Counted from the stretch's first letter, positions 1 to 5,882 are shown. The stretch: 5,951 nt of DNA from JBBQQK01 sp038216025 (GCA_038216025.1 JBBQQK010000070.1:1-5951), one strand, 5' to 3'. Notes: generated by a model not told the origin, from the letters alone. Made by a program: numbers and translations.

Positions 1-525
1 ATGAACGCTTTTGATCCGGCAGCACTTCTAAGCGAATCCACTGCCCTGATTACCCTGATTTTTATGGTAATATTCATAATTTTAGCAGTAGTATTGCTTC
101 TATTTTATATCAGCCGATTGATGATTTTGGCTTTCGGCGCAGTGATATCACCTTTGGTCTGCTTGCTCTGGCTGATACCGAAAATGACTGATTTTGCTGA
201 AAGCGCCATCAAATCATACCTCGTAATCATCTACACTTTATTTATCCATGTCGTCATTATCCAACTCGCTTCAGCATTCCTGACAATTCCCGGCCAAGAC
301 GGCGCCAATCCGTTTATCTCAATCTTGATCGGCATTGCCTTATTTTCAATTCTTCTAAAAAGCAGTGCTTTCACCGTCCAACTGGCTCTGACTTCGCAAG
401 CTTCCGGCACGTTTAAAAAATTTGGCGCGCAACTTCTCAATGTATTAAGCCCGGCATCTGGCGGGGCGGCTGTTGCAAGTACAGCTAGCCGTCAAGCCGC
501 AAGACCATCAGCGAGGGCAAAATGA
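1..525 (+). CDS. VirB6/TrbL-like polytopic membrane protein of a type IV secretion system (probably 5'-truncated)
   Basis: Likely part of the inner-membrane channel of a conjugation/type IV secretion machine. The 174 visible residues contain about four hydrophobic segments (roughly 15-42, 44-61, 70-93 and 103-125), with a lysine/aspartate-containing loop near 60-68. They end in a low-complexity Ala/Ser/Arg tail (about 149-174). There is no catalytic motif, as expected for this family, so the call rests on topology and on the position directly before PrgI and VirB4-like genes. VirB6/TrbL proteins are usually around 300 residues or more. The ATG lies on the first base of the window and no ribosome binding site can be seen, so the true start may be upstream and this may be only the C-terminal part. 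The stop overlaps the next start by 4 bp (ATGA at 522-525), implying translational coupling. A TrbL-like role is inferred, not proven by motif. Confidence 0.6.
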   Translation: MNAFDPAALLSESTALITLIFMVIFIILAVVLLLFYISRLMILAFGAVISPLVCLLWLIPKMTDFAESAIKSYLVIIYTLFIHVVIIQLASAFLTIPGQDGANPFISILIGIALFSILLKSSAFTVQLALTSQASGTFKKFGAQLLNVLSPASGGAAVASTASRQAARPSARAK

Positions 526-1034
526 AAACAACCGTAGTACCAGCCCAAATCACCACCGTTGAAGACCGCATTGCCGGAAATCTTACATTTACCCAAATTA
601 TTATGATGGTCATTCCATTGATTACCGGTACAGCCCTATATGTTTTACTTCCGCCAAGATCGCATTTTAATGTATTCAAATTAATATTGATCGGTATACA
701 ATTTGCGATATTTGGGATAATGGCGATTCGATTTCGAGGAAAAATCCTGATTGAATGGTTAGTAATTCTAATGCGTTTCAAACTCAGGCCGCGAATATAC
801 ATTTTTACAAAAAATGATTCTTGCGGTAGAGTATCGACCAATGTAAATATTGTCGAAGAAAAAACAATTACCGAAAACACCAAAGAACCGTTGAAAAAAG
901 CCATTCTCAACAATCTATCTATTTATGACCAATCCAAGATCGACAAACTGTTTGATAACCCTTCCCTCACATTTCGATTTGGATTAAGAAAGAAAGGAGG
1001 CATCGATGTTTCTGTCGTCTCAGCCGAAGATTAA
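522..1034 (+). CDS. PrgI family membrane protein (conjugation machinery)
   Basis: A 170-residue protein resembling the PrgI family, small inner-membrane components encoded just before VirB4-like ATPases in Gram-positive and CPR conjugation clusters. The N-terminus (VPAQITTVEDRIAGNLTFTQ, residues 5-24) has the typical lead-in of this family: a short soluble stretch followed by a 'LTFTQ' entry to the first membrane helix. Two hydrophobic helices follow at about 24-44 and 51-70, and then a basic segment (RFRGK). The C-terminal half (about 95-170) is hydrophilic and probably cytoplasmic, where it could contact the ATPase. The start overlaps the preceding stop by 4 bp, and the 3' end overlaps the next gene by 29 bp. 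The molecular role is poorly known in the family; membership is a good match by pattern, not by a search. Confidence 0.75.
   Translation: MKTTVVPAQITTVEDRIAGNLTFTQIIMMVIPLITGTALYVLLPPRSHFNVFKLILIGIQFAIFGIMAIRFRGKILIEWLVILMRFKLRPRIYIFTKNDSCGRVSTNVNIVEEKTITENTKEPLKKAILNNLSIYDQSKIDKLFDNPSLTFRFGLRKKGGIDVSVVSAED
993..1000 (+). promoter_or_regulatory. Strong Shine-Dalgarno (AAAGGAGG) for the TraC-like gene
   Basis: AAAGGAGG lies 5 nt before the ATG at 1006, inside the coding region of the preceding PrgI-family gene. It is the strongest ribosome binding site in the transfer operon. It fixes the start at 1006 even though that start gives a 29-bp overlap with the upstream gene. Confidence 0.8.
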
Positions 1035-1623
1035 AGGCTCTGCCCGCACGCAAATCGGAATAAAAGAAGTCAGGGATAACATTTTAGTTCTGTCGGACAA
1101 TTCCTACCGATCTATTTTGTCTACTACCTCTCTGAATTTTGAACTGCAAAGCGATGAAGAGCAGGACATACTTATTGAAATATTCCAATCATTTTTGAAT
1201 TCATTAACAGTGCCTCTGCAGATCTTGATCCGCGTGCGAGAACTGGACATTGAACGCTATTTGGAAAATATTCAATCTTCGCGCTCTGGCGAAACCCAGA
1301 TTGTTTACAAAGAGCAGCTGGAAGATTATGGAAAATTTATCCGAAAGTTAATATCAGGCAATAAAATATTATCCAGAAAATTTTATATCGTAATTCCTTA
1401 TGACAATAAGTCTGTAAATGAATTTTACTTGGCCAAAGAACAATTGATGCTGGAGCAGGAAATTATTATCAAAGGACTTGAAAAGATCGGAATGAGTGCC
1501 AGACAGTTGACCGGACTAGAAGTCCTCGATCTATTTTATAGTTTTTATCGGCCCGAACAATCAAAAATGCAACCATTAGCGCAAGAAATAGTAAGGCAAA
1601 CAAATGAAAACAATTTTTTCTAA
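1006..1623 (+). CDS. TraC-like protein, probable detached N-terminal domain of VirB4
   Basis: A 205-residue soluble protein resembling the TraC-like proteins found between PrgI and VirB4 genes in CPR transfer clusters. The early part (about 17-75) reads as a beta-rich module: an IKEVRDNILVLSDNSYRSIL pattern, then 'LNFEL' and 'EEQ', then an LNSL..P.QILIRVRELD segment. This pattern occurs at the N-terminus of VirB4/TraC ATPases, where it serves assembly and membrane contacts. A charged helical region follows (about 75-125), then a second strand-like segment (KFYIVIPY). There is no Walker motif, so no ATPase activity is expected. Its 205 residues plus the 593 of the next gene add up to about the length of a canonical VirB4, suggesting a split gene. 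It has a very strong ribosome binding site and overlaps the ATPase gene by 20 bp. Confidence 0.7.
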   Translation: MFLSSQPKIKGSARTQIGIKEVRDNILVLSDNSYRSILSTTSLNFELQSDEEQDILIEIFQSFLNSLTVPLQILIRVRELDIERYLENIQSSRSGETQIVYKEQLEDYGKFIRKLISGNKILSRKFYIVIPYDNKSVNEFYLAKEQLMLEQEIIIKGLEKIGMSARQLTGLEVLDLFYSFYRPEQSKMQPLAQEIVRQTNENNFF

Positions 1624-3385
1624 AACAAAAGCCGACAATCCCAAAAAAGCCAAAAAAGAAAAACAGCAAGTCTTTAATTTTCATATCGGCGAACAAGATC
1701 AGTTGGATTTTATCACCTATTCAGGACTTGAAGAAAAACAAGATCACCTACTCATCGACGGTCGTTATGTGAGAACCTTATTTGTTTCAGGCTACCCGTA
1801 TACTGCTTCAAGTGGATGGCTCAACCACCTGATCAATTTCAACCATAATGTTGATATTTCCTACCACATCGAGCCTGTCGATGCCACTTTCGCGTTGCCA
1901 AAATTGAATCGTAAAATTACTGAATTGATTTCCACCAAAAGAGCGATGGAGCGAGATGGAAAAATCATCGGATCAGAACTTCTCGATCCGCTTGAATCAG
2001 CCATCGAACTGCGAGATAAAATCCAGCGCGGACAAGAAAACCTATTCCAAGTTTCACTATATGTTACACTCTCTGCCAAAAGTTTGATCGAGCTGGACAA
2101 AGTAACCAAACTCCTAGAAACCGTCTTGGCAACCAGGTTATTTTATACTAAAAACGCCCTGTACCAGCAGATCGAGGGACTTCAATCGGTATTGCCAAGA
2201 GGAGATAACCAGCTGGCACAAAAGCGCAATTTAGACAGCTCATCAGCGGCCATGACATTTCCGTTTATCTCATCTGAATTCGTCCAGGAATCAGGCATAT
2301 TATATGGAATCAATCGCTCAAACAGCTCGCTGGTAATAGTCGATCGCTTTGCCTTGCCGAACGCCAATAGCATATTATTTGCCCAATCGGGCGCTGGCAA
2401 GAGCTATACCGCCAAAGTTGAAATATTGCGCCATCTGATGCAAGGCACAAAAGTTTTAGTAATCGATCCGGAACGCGAATATCGCCGTCTGGCAGAATCA
2501 GTCAAAGGCACATATATAAAGTTATCTGTGCATTCTAAAGAGAAAATCAATCCTTTTGATCTTTCGGTGAATTCATTTACCGAGCCGGACAGTTTTTCCG
2601 ATCATGTGCAATCATTAACAGAAATTATTTCTTTGATGGCCGAAGGATTATCAGCTGAAGAAAAATCGGTTGTCGATCAGGCGATTATTAAAACATATAA
2701 AAAGTGCGGATTAGATCCGAAAAAGACGCGCAAGCGGGAAATCAAAACTTATCCGCTTTTGTATGATCTATATATGACACTAAAATCATTGAAGCAAACC
2801 AAGCTTTGCCGCCGACTTGAGAAATATACTACCGGCTCGCTTTCAGAAGTTTTCAATTCACAGACCAACTTGGAGCTAGACAATCGCCTAGTCGTCTTTG
2901 ATACCAAAGACCTTCCCGAATCTTTACGCCAATTGATGCATTTGGTAATCGCTCAATTTGTCCAAAATCAAGTAAAATCTTCAATACAAAAACGACTTCT
3001 GGTAATCGATGAGGCCTGGCTGCTTTTGGAGCATGAGCAAAGCGCTCGATTTATCGCCGGTCTTGTCAGACGAGCTCGCAAATATTATCTCGGCGTCAGT
3101 ATTATATCCCAGCAAGCCAATGATTTTTTACAAAATACTTATGGCCAAGCTATCGCTTCTCAAAGTGCTCTTAGGATATTGATGAGGCAAGATACGACCA
3201 CTATTAAAAAAGTCGCCTCCGAGTTCAGATTAAGTGAATATGAGCAGAAATTCCTACTTACCTGTGATCGAGGAGAAGCCTTGATTATCGCCGATCAACA
3301 CCATGTGGCTGTAAAAATTACCGCCTCAGAAAATGAGCATCCGCTGATCACAACGGATCCATCAGAGGTTTACAAAGGTAAATAA
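1604..3385 (+). CDS. virB4: VirB4-type conjugation ATPase
   Basis: The 593-residue motor ATPase that powers assembly of the transfer apparatus at the inner membrane. Walker A is AQSGAGKS (residues 260-267), with Lys266 and Ser267 as nucleotide-binding residues; the first glycine of the GxxxxGK[ST] pattern is replaced by Ala260. A VIDPEREY motif follows about 25 residues later, as usual in VirB4. Walker B is RLLVIDEAW, with Asp469 and Glu470. A downstream SQQ motif (about 502-504) and the C-terminal block 'CDRGEALI' complete the HerA/VirB4-like core. The N-terminal 250 residues carry the VirB4-specific region but lack the earliest part, which seems to be supplied by the preceding TraC-like gene. 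The start overlaps that gene by 20 bp, with AAGG 7 nt upstream; the stop overlaps the next start by one base (TAATG). No inactivating changes are visible. Confidence 0.9.
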   Translation: MKTIFSKTKADNPKKAKKEKQQVFNFHIGEQDQLDFITYSGLEEKQDHLLIDGRYVRTLFVSGYPYTASSGWLNHLINFNHNVDISYHIEPVDATFALPKLNRKITELISTKRAMERDGKIIGSELLDPLESAIELRDKIQRGQENLFQVSLYVTLSAKSLIELDKVTKLLETVLATRLFYTKNALYQQIEGLQSVLPRGDNQLAQKRNLDSSSAAMTFPFISSEFVQESGILYGINRSNSSLVIVDRFALPNANSILFAQSGAGKSYTAKVEILRHLMQGTKVLVIDPEREYRRLAESVKGTYIKLSVHSKEKINPFDLSVNSFTEPDSFSDHVQSLTEIISLMAEGLSAEEKSVVDQAIIKTYKKCGLDPKKTRKREIKTYPLLYDLYMTLKSLKQTKLCRRLEKYTTGSLSEVFNSQTNLELDNRLVVFDTKDLPESLRQLMHLVIAQFVQNQVKSSIQKRLLVIDEAWLLLEHEQSARFIAGLVRRARKYYLGVSIISQQANDFLQNTYGQAIASQSALRILMRQDTTTIKKVASEFRLSEYEQKFLLTCDRGEALIIADQHHVAVKITASENEHPLITTDPSEVYKGK

Positions 3386-4005
3386 TGAATGCTCTTGCGA
3401 TAAAATATTTAGCGCTGGCTTTCTCAATGAAAAGCGAGCTAAAACTCATATTTTTTACTGTTGCAGGAGTATGCCTTTTGCCTGTTATAGCTGTTGTGAT
3501 GCTAACCCAAATGGGCCTGAATATTGTGTCTGGCGCATTGGTCTCAAATAATATTCAAACATCCGAAGTCAATATCCACGATCCAAAAACGGGCGAGATC
3601 ATTGACCGACTTGCTATTTCGGCGATGTGGCCGGTAAATGGCACTGTGACTTTGGAATACGCCGAAAGATCGCCATATCAACTTTTTCATACAGGCATAG
3701 ATATAGCAAACGGAACAGTCGGTGACCCTATCGGCGCTTTTATGAAAGGCACAGTAACTTATGCAGGCGAAAAAGGAGGATTTGGAAAACATGTAGTCAT
3801 TGACCACGGCCACCATGTAACATCAATTTACGCCCATCTGGACAGTATAAGCGTACAAGCAGGAAATGAAGTCGAAATCGGCACTGTGGTCGGAACCAGA
3901 GGTGACACCGGCAACTCAACCGGCCCGCATCTACACTTTCAAATAAATGTTTTTGGGATACCGGTTAATCCGAGGGTATTTTTAAGTGGAGATCCCGCTC
4001 AATAG
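3385..4005 (+). CDS. Membrane-anchored M23 (LytM-type) peptidoglycan endopeptidase
   Basis: A 206-residue zinc metallopeptidase expected to cut peptide cross-links of peptidoglycan and so open the wall for the transfer apparatus. A hydrophobic segment at about 20-45 is a likely signal anchor that places the catalytic domain outside the membrane. The M23 domain covers about 80-200. Zinc ligands are His102 and Asp106 (HTGID) and His184 of the PHLHF motif. His151 (YAHLD) and His182 match the catalytic histidines, so the enzyme looks intact. The start overlaps the VirB4 stop by one base, with AAAGG 6 nt upstream, and it is the last gene of the transfer operon. An alternative start at Met15 (3427) would put the anchor nearer the N-terminus. 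In other conjugation systems wall hydrolases of this kind sit in the same operon. The exact bond cut cannot be read from sequence. Confidence 0.9.
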   Translation: MNALAIKYLALAFSMKSELKLIFFTVAGVCLLPVIAVVMLTQMGLNIVSGALVSNNIQTSEVNIHDPKTGEIIDRLAISAMWPVNGTVTLEYAERSPYQLFHTGIDIANGTVGDPIGAFMKGTVTYAGEKGGFGKHVVIDHGHHVTSIYAHLDSISVQAGNEVEIGTVVGTRGDTGNSTGPHLHFQINVFGIPVNPRVFLSGDPAQ

Positions 4006-4013
4006 CTATAAAA

Positions 4014-4033
4014 TTACAGGTTCAATCCTGTGA
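4014..4033 (+). repeat. Short hairpin resembling a tRNA T-arm
   Basis: ACAGG and CCTGT flank a TTCAAT loop, and one G-T and one T-A pair extend the stem to 7 bp. The loop resembles the GTTCAA of tRNA T-arms but has 6 rather than 7 bases, and no acceptor or anticodon arm surrounds it. It lies 8 bp after the M23 stop. It lacks a following U-tract, so it is not a standard intrinsic terminator. It may be a tRNA remnant, a weak transcript-end structure or chance. Confidence 0.35.
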
Positions 4034-4045
4034 AAAAGTACCCCC

Positions 4046-4074
4046 TTGACAGTATCCCGATAGGGATATACACT
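4046..4074 (+). promoter_or_regulatory. Sigma-70-type promoter of the small gene/recombinase unit
   Basis: A perfect -35 box TTGACA (4046-4051) is followed, after a 17-bp spacer, by a TACACT -10 box (4069-4074, four of six matches). It lies 30 bp before the ATG of the small gene at 4104 and after the end of the transfer operon, so it would drive 4104-5559 independently. The spacer is filled by an inverted repeat, which implies that a bound protein could block RNA polymerase. Confidence 0.7.
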
Positions 4075-4091
4075 ATCAATGTAGGGATAGT
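4053..4091 (+). promoter_or_regulatory. Candidate operator: inverted and direct repeats of TAGGGATA
   Basis: TATCCC (4053-4058) and GGGATA (4063-4068) form a perfect 6-bp inverted repeat separated by GATA, lying exactly between the -35 and -10 boxes. The half-site TAGGGATA at 4061-4068 is repeated in direct orientation at 4082-4089, a 21-bp step (two helical turns). A second inverted repeat, ACTATC (4072-4077) and GATAGT (4086-4091), overlaps the -10 and the likely transcription start. This is the layout of a multi-site operator for repression. The binding protein is unknown; it could be encoded by the element. Confidence 0.6.
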
Positions 4092-4103
4092 AATAGGAGG
4101 GGT

Positions 4104-4289
4104 ATGGAACTCAAAAATCAAACAATTAATCTAAAAGAACAGGCCTTAAGTGAGCTTATTTCTATTAAGGAATGCAAGCAATACGTCGGCAAGTTCTCAT
4201 TAAGCGATCAACAAATATTTGAGATAAGAAATACCCTAATTGGTATCGTCGATAAGTCGATTGACGCATACCTAGATAACTTCAAATGA
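4104..4289 (+). CDS. Small hypothetical protein upstream of the recombinase
   Basis: A 61-residue protein that I do not recognise. It reads as predominantly helical: a charged first segment (about 6-30), a short break around 'GKFSLSDQQ' (29-37), then a helix with regular hydrophobic spacing (IFEIRNTLIGIVDKSIDAYL, 38-57). It has one cysteine, no obvious helix-turn-helix and no membrane segment. AGGAGG (4095-4100) lies 3 nt before the ATG, and the strong promoter just upstream makes expression likely. Only 7 bp separate it from the recombinase, so they are almost certainly co-transcribed. Position suggests an accessory to recombination, such as a directionality factor, or a regulator of the unit, but no motif proves either. 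The coding call rests on the ribosome binding site, spacing and amphipathic pattern. Confidence 0.65.
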   Translation: MELKNQTINLKEQALSELISIKECKQYVGKFSLSDQQIFEIRNTLIGIVDKSIDAYLDNFK

Positions 4290-4296
4290 GGGGAAT

Positions 4297-5559
4297 ATGG
4301 AAAGAGAATACACAAAAGCAGTGATCTATTGCCGAGTCTCTTCAGAAAAACAAGTTAAAGAAGGGAATGGTTTAGACAGCCAAGAACACAGATGCAGGGA
4401 ATATGCAGCGTCCTTGGGCTTAGAAGTTGAAAATGTTTTTCGAGATGAAGGAATCTCGGGGGGACTATTCGACCGTCCTGCAATGAAATCTCTTGTTACA
4501 TATTTAGACAAGCATTGGCAAAACAAATACTTTGTTATTTTCGACGACCTAAAAAGGTTTGCCAGAGATGTAGAAGTACATATTAAACTCAAAACCGAAC
4601 TAAAATGCAGGGAAGCAAAACTCTGCTGCCTGAATTATAACTTTGACGATAGTGCTGAAGGCGAATTTGTTGAGACAATATTTGCCGCTCAAAATCAACT
4701 TGAGCGCAAACAAAACAGAAGGCAAGTTTGCCAAAAAATGAAAGCCAGACTGGAACGAGGATACTGGTGCTTTTGCCCGCCATCAGGATATGAATATCAA
4801 AAAGACAAAGAACATGGGAAGCTCTTAGTGCCTATCAGGCATATCACCAATGTCTTAAGCGAAGGAATGATGGCTTTTGCCGAGAACCGACTGCTGGAAC
4901 AAGTCGACCTTCTCCATTTTTTAGAATCAAAAAATCTTAAAGGATTACTCGGCAGAAAAAAACTGACACTCGATTATATAAAAGATATTCTCACTCAGCC
5001 GGTATATGCCGGGTTGATTGAATATCCTCAATGGAAAATACCTCGCAGACGCGGACACCATAAAGCAATTATTACCGAGGATGCGTATAATAAAATCCAA
5101 CAAAAACTAAAACGCCCTGAGCGCAAAGCCAGAGAAACTGATAATCTTGAATTTCCACTACGAAGAGTTATTAACTGTTCAATTTGCGGTAAGAAAATGA
5201 CCGGCAGCGTCAATAAAGGCAAAACGAAATATTACGGCCATTATACTTGTAATAACAAAGAGTGCAGCGCAAATCCAAAAAATATTCTATCTGATAAATT
5301 AGAGAACGATTATATAAAACTCCTGGAAAGTATCGCAGTCGGCGATGAAGTACTAGAAATGGGTATGACGATTGCGACTCGAATTTGGGAACAGAAAATT
5401 AAAGATGTCGTTTCAAGTAAATCAATAAGAGAAGCAGAAAGAAAGGAGTTAGAACAAATGGCAAATGAATATGTCAATCTGATACCAAAAACTAAATCAG
5501 ACAGCATTAGGGCCCGTTATGAAGCCAAAATAGAAGGGCTAGATATGCAGATAAAATAA
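4297..5559 (+). CDS. Large serine recombinase (site-specific integrase), interrupted by an in-frame TAA
   Basis: The DNA strand-exchange enzyme of the element, expected to integrate and excise it at tRNA-Ala. The resolvase-type catalytic domain (about 6-145) has the YCRVSSEKQ motif with catalytic Ser15 and Arg13. A DDLKRFARD motif follows, whose Arg87 and Arg90 match the active-site arginines. A recombinase domain follows (about 155-270), then a zinc ribbon with Cys294, Cys297, Cys318 and Cys323 (CxxC...CxxxxC), and a coiled coil from about 365 on. GAGGGG lies 3 nt before the ATG, and the gene follows the 61-residue gene by 7 bp. The frame meets TAA at codon 421, in the middle of the coiled coil, yet stays open for 106 more codons; the intact protein would be 527 residues. 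As written, the product keeps catalysis and DNA binding but loses its C-terminal region, so activity is uncertain. Confidence 0.9.
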   Translation: MEREYTKAVIYCRVSSEKQVKEGNGLDSQEHRCREYAASLGLEVENVFRDEGISGGLFDRPAMKSLVTYLDKHWQNKYFVIFDDLKRFARDVEVHIKLKTELKCREAKLCCLNYNFDDSAEGEFVETIFAAQNQLERKQNRRQVCQKMKARLERGYWCFCPPSGYEYQKDKEHGKLLVPIRHITNVLSEGMMAFAENRLLEQVDLLHFLESKNLKGLLGRKKLTLDYIKDILTQPVYAGLIEYPQWKIPRRRGHHKAIITEDAYNKIQQKLKRPERKARETDNLEFPLRRVINCSICGKKMTGSVNKGKTKYYGHYTCNNKECSANPKNILSDKLENDYIKLLESIAVGDEVLEMGMTIATRIWEQKIKDVVSSKSIREAERKELEQMANEYVNLIPKTKSDSIRARYEAKIEGLDMQIK

Positions 5560-5673
5560 CTTGAAAATATTCCCGAAGACAAAAAAGCACCCGACCTTAG
5601 CGAGGCTTTAAAACTGACTTCAAAATTACTCGGAACACCTGCAGAAACATGGAAAAACTCTGATAGAAACACA

Positions 5674-5699
5674 AAAATCATGCTTCACAACATGATTTT
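5674..5699. repeat. Perfect 9-bp inverted repeat
   Basis: AAAATCATG (5674-5682) and CATGATTTT (5691-5699) pair perfectly around the 8-nt loop CTTCACAA. Each transcript of the stem ends in four U residues. It could act as a weak, AU-rich two-way transcription stop between the recombinase and the convergent tRNA, 115 bp after the TAA and about 100 bp after the tRNA 3' end. With only two G-C pairs the stem is weak. It could also be a protein-binding dyad near the attachment site. Confidence 0.4.
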
Positions 5700-5800
5700 C
5701 ACTGAGAATCCGAGCTACTCTGTAAAAGAGGGATTCGGAACTCCGAAATTATCGCTCCCATTCCATATAAAAGAGCTTTTTTGTACAAATGATTATGCTT

Positions 5801-5877
5801 TGGTGGACCCAAGCGGATTTGAACCGCTGACCTCTTCGCTGCCAGCGAAGCGTTCTAGCCAACTGAACTATGGGCCC
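5801..5877 (-). tRNA. tRNA-Ala (anticodon GGC)
   Basis: A complete 77-nt cloverleaf read on the minus strand. The acceptor stem is GGGCCCA with TGGGTCC and includes the G3-U70 wobble pair that identifies alanine tRNAs. The D-stem is GTTC/GAAC with a GG-containing loop. The anticodon stem is CTTCG/CGAAG with loop CTGGCAG (anticodon GGC at 5841-5843 on the plus strand, reading GCC/GCU). The variable loop is AGGTC, and the T-arm AGCGG/CCGCT has a TTCAAAT loop. The discriminator is A and the CCA end is encoded. The 3' end faces the recombinase gene, whose open frame runs antisense through the whole tRNA. The tRNA is intact, as expected if the element restored the 3' end when it integrated. Confidence 0.97.
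5801..5877. other. Probable attachment site (element/tRNA-Ala junction)
   Basis: A recombinase gene pointing into the 3' end of a tRNA gene is the classic sign of an element integrated in that tRNA. The exact core cannot be set from this window. It should lie within the 3' half of the tRNA, and a matching direct repeat of that sequence should mark the other end of the element. I searched the window by eye for a second copy of the T-arm/acceptor sequence and found none, so the far end lies outside, presumably left of position 1. Confidence 0.5.
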
Positions 5878-5882
5878 TAAAA

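Larger units (their letters stand above)
5560..5880 (+). pseudogene. In-frame C-terminal remainder of the serine recombinase beyond the TAA
   Basis: This is the same frame as the recombinase, open for 106 codons with its own stop at 5878-5880. The first residues (LENIPEDKKAPDLSEAL) continue the coiled coil broken at the TAA, so a CAA (Gln) to TAA change at codon 421 is the simplest explanation. The section NMIFTENPSYSVKEGFG and following 'LSLPFHIKELF' looks like a normal recombinase tail. The last 26 or so codons are antisense to the tRNA-Ala gene. A separate start at Met 5680 has no ribosome binding site, so this is not an independent 66-residue gene. Either it is a dead remnant, or it is translated by stop readthrough (UAA followed by C, a comparatively leaky context). 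Confidence 0.75.

Noticed and set aside
231..440. Minus-strand open frames throughout the window (for example 231-440, 485-913, 1861-2109, 3544-3816, 4326-4592)
   Set aside because: They lie opposite well-supported genes, lack ribosome binding sites and show no recognisable protein pattern.
3958..3983. Possible intrinsic terminator ATACC...GGTAT followed by TTTTT
   Set aside because: The stem has only 5 bp with a 12-nt loop and lies inside the M23 coding sequence, about seven codons before the stop.
4006..4045. Second, degenerate tRNA gene after the M23 gene
   Set aside because: Only a T-arm-like hairpin is present; no acceptor, D or anticodon arm can be fitted around it.
4061..4068. TAGGGATA as the start of a homing endonuclease (I-SceI-type) site
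   Set aside because: Only the first 8 of 18 bases match; the repeated half-sites and promoter position fit an operator better.
5557..5559. Alternative genetic code as the reason for the in-frame stop
   Set aside because: The codon is TAA, and TAA also ends the PrgI-family, TraC-like and VirB4 genes, while TGA ends two others; the known CPR recoding concerns UGA only.
5680..5880. A separate 66-residue gene starting at Met 5680
   Set aside because: It is in frame with the recombinase, has no ribosome binding site, and its last third is the complement of a tRNA; it is the tail of the recombinase frame.
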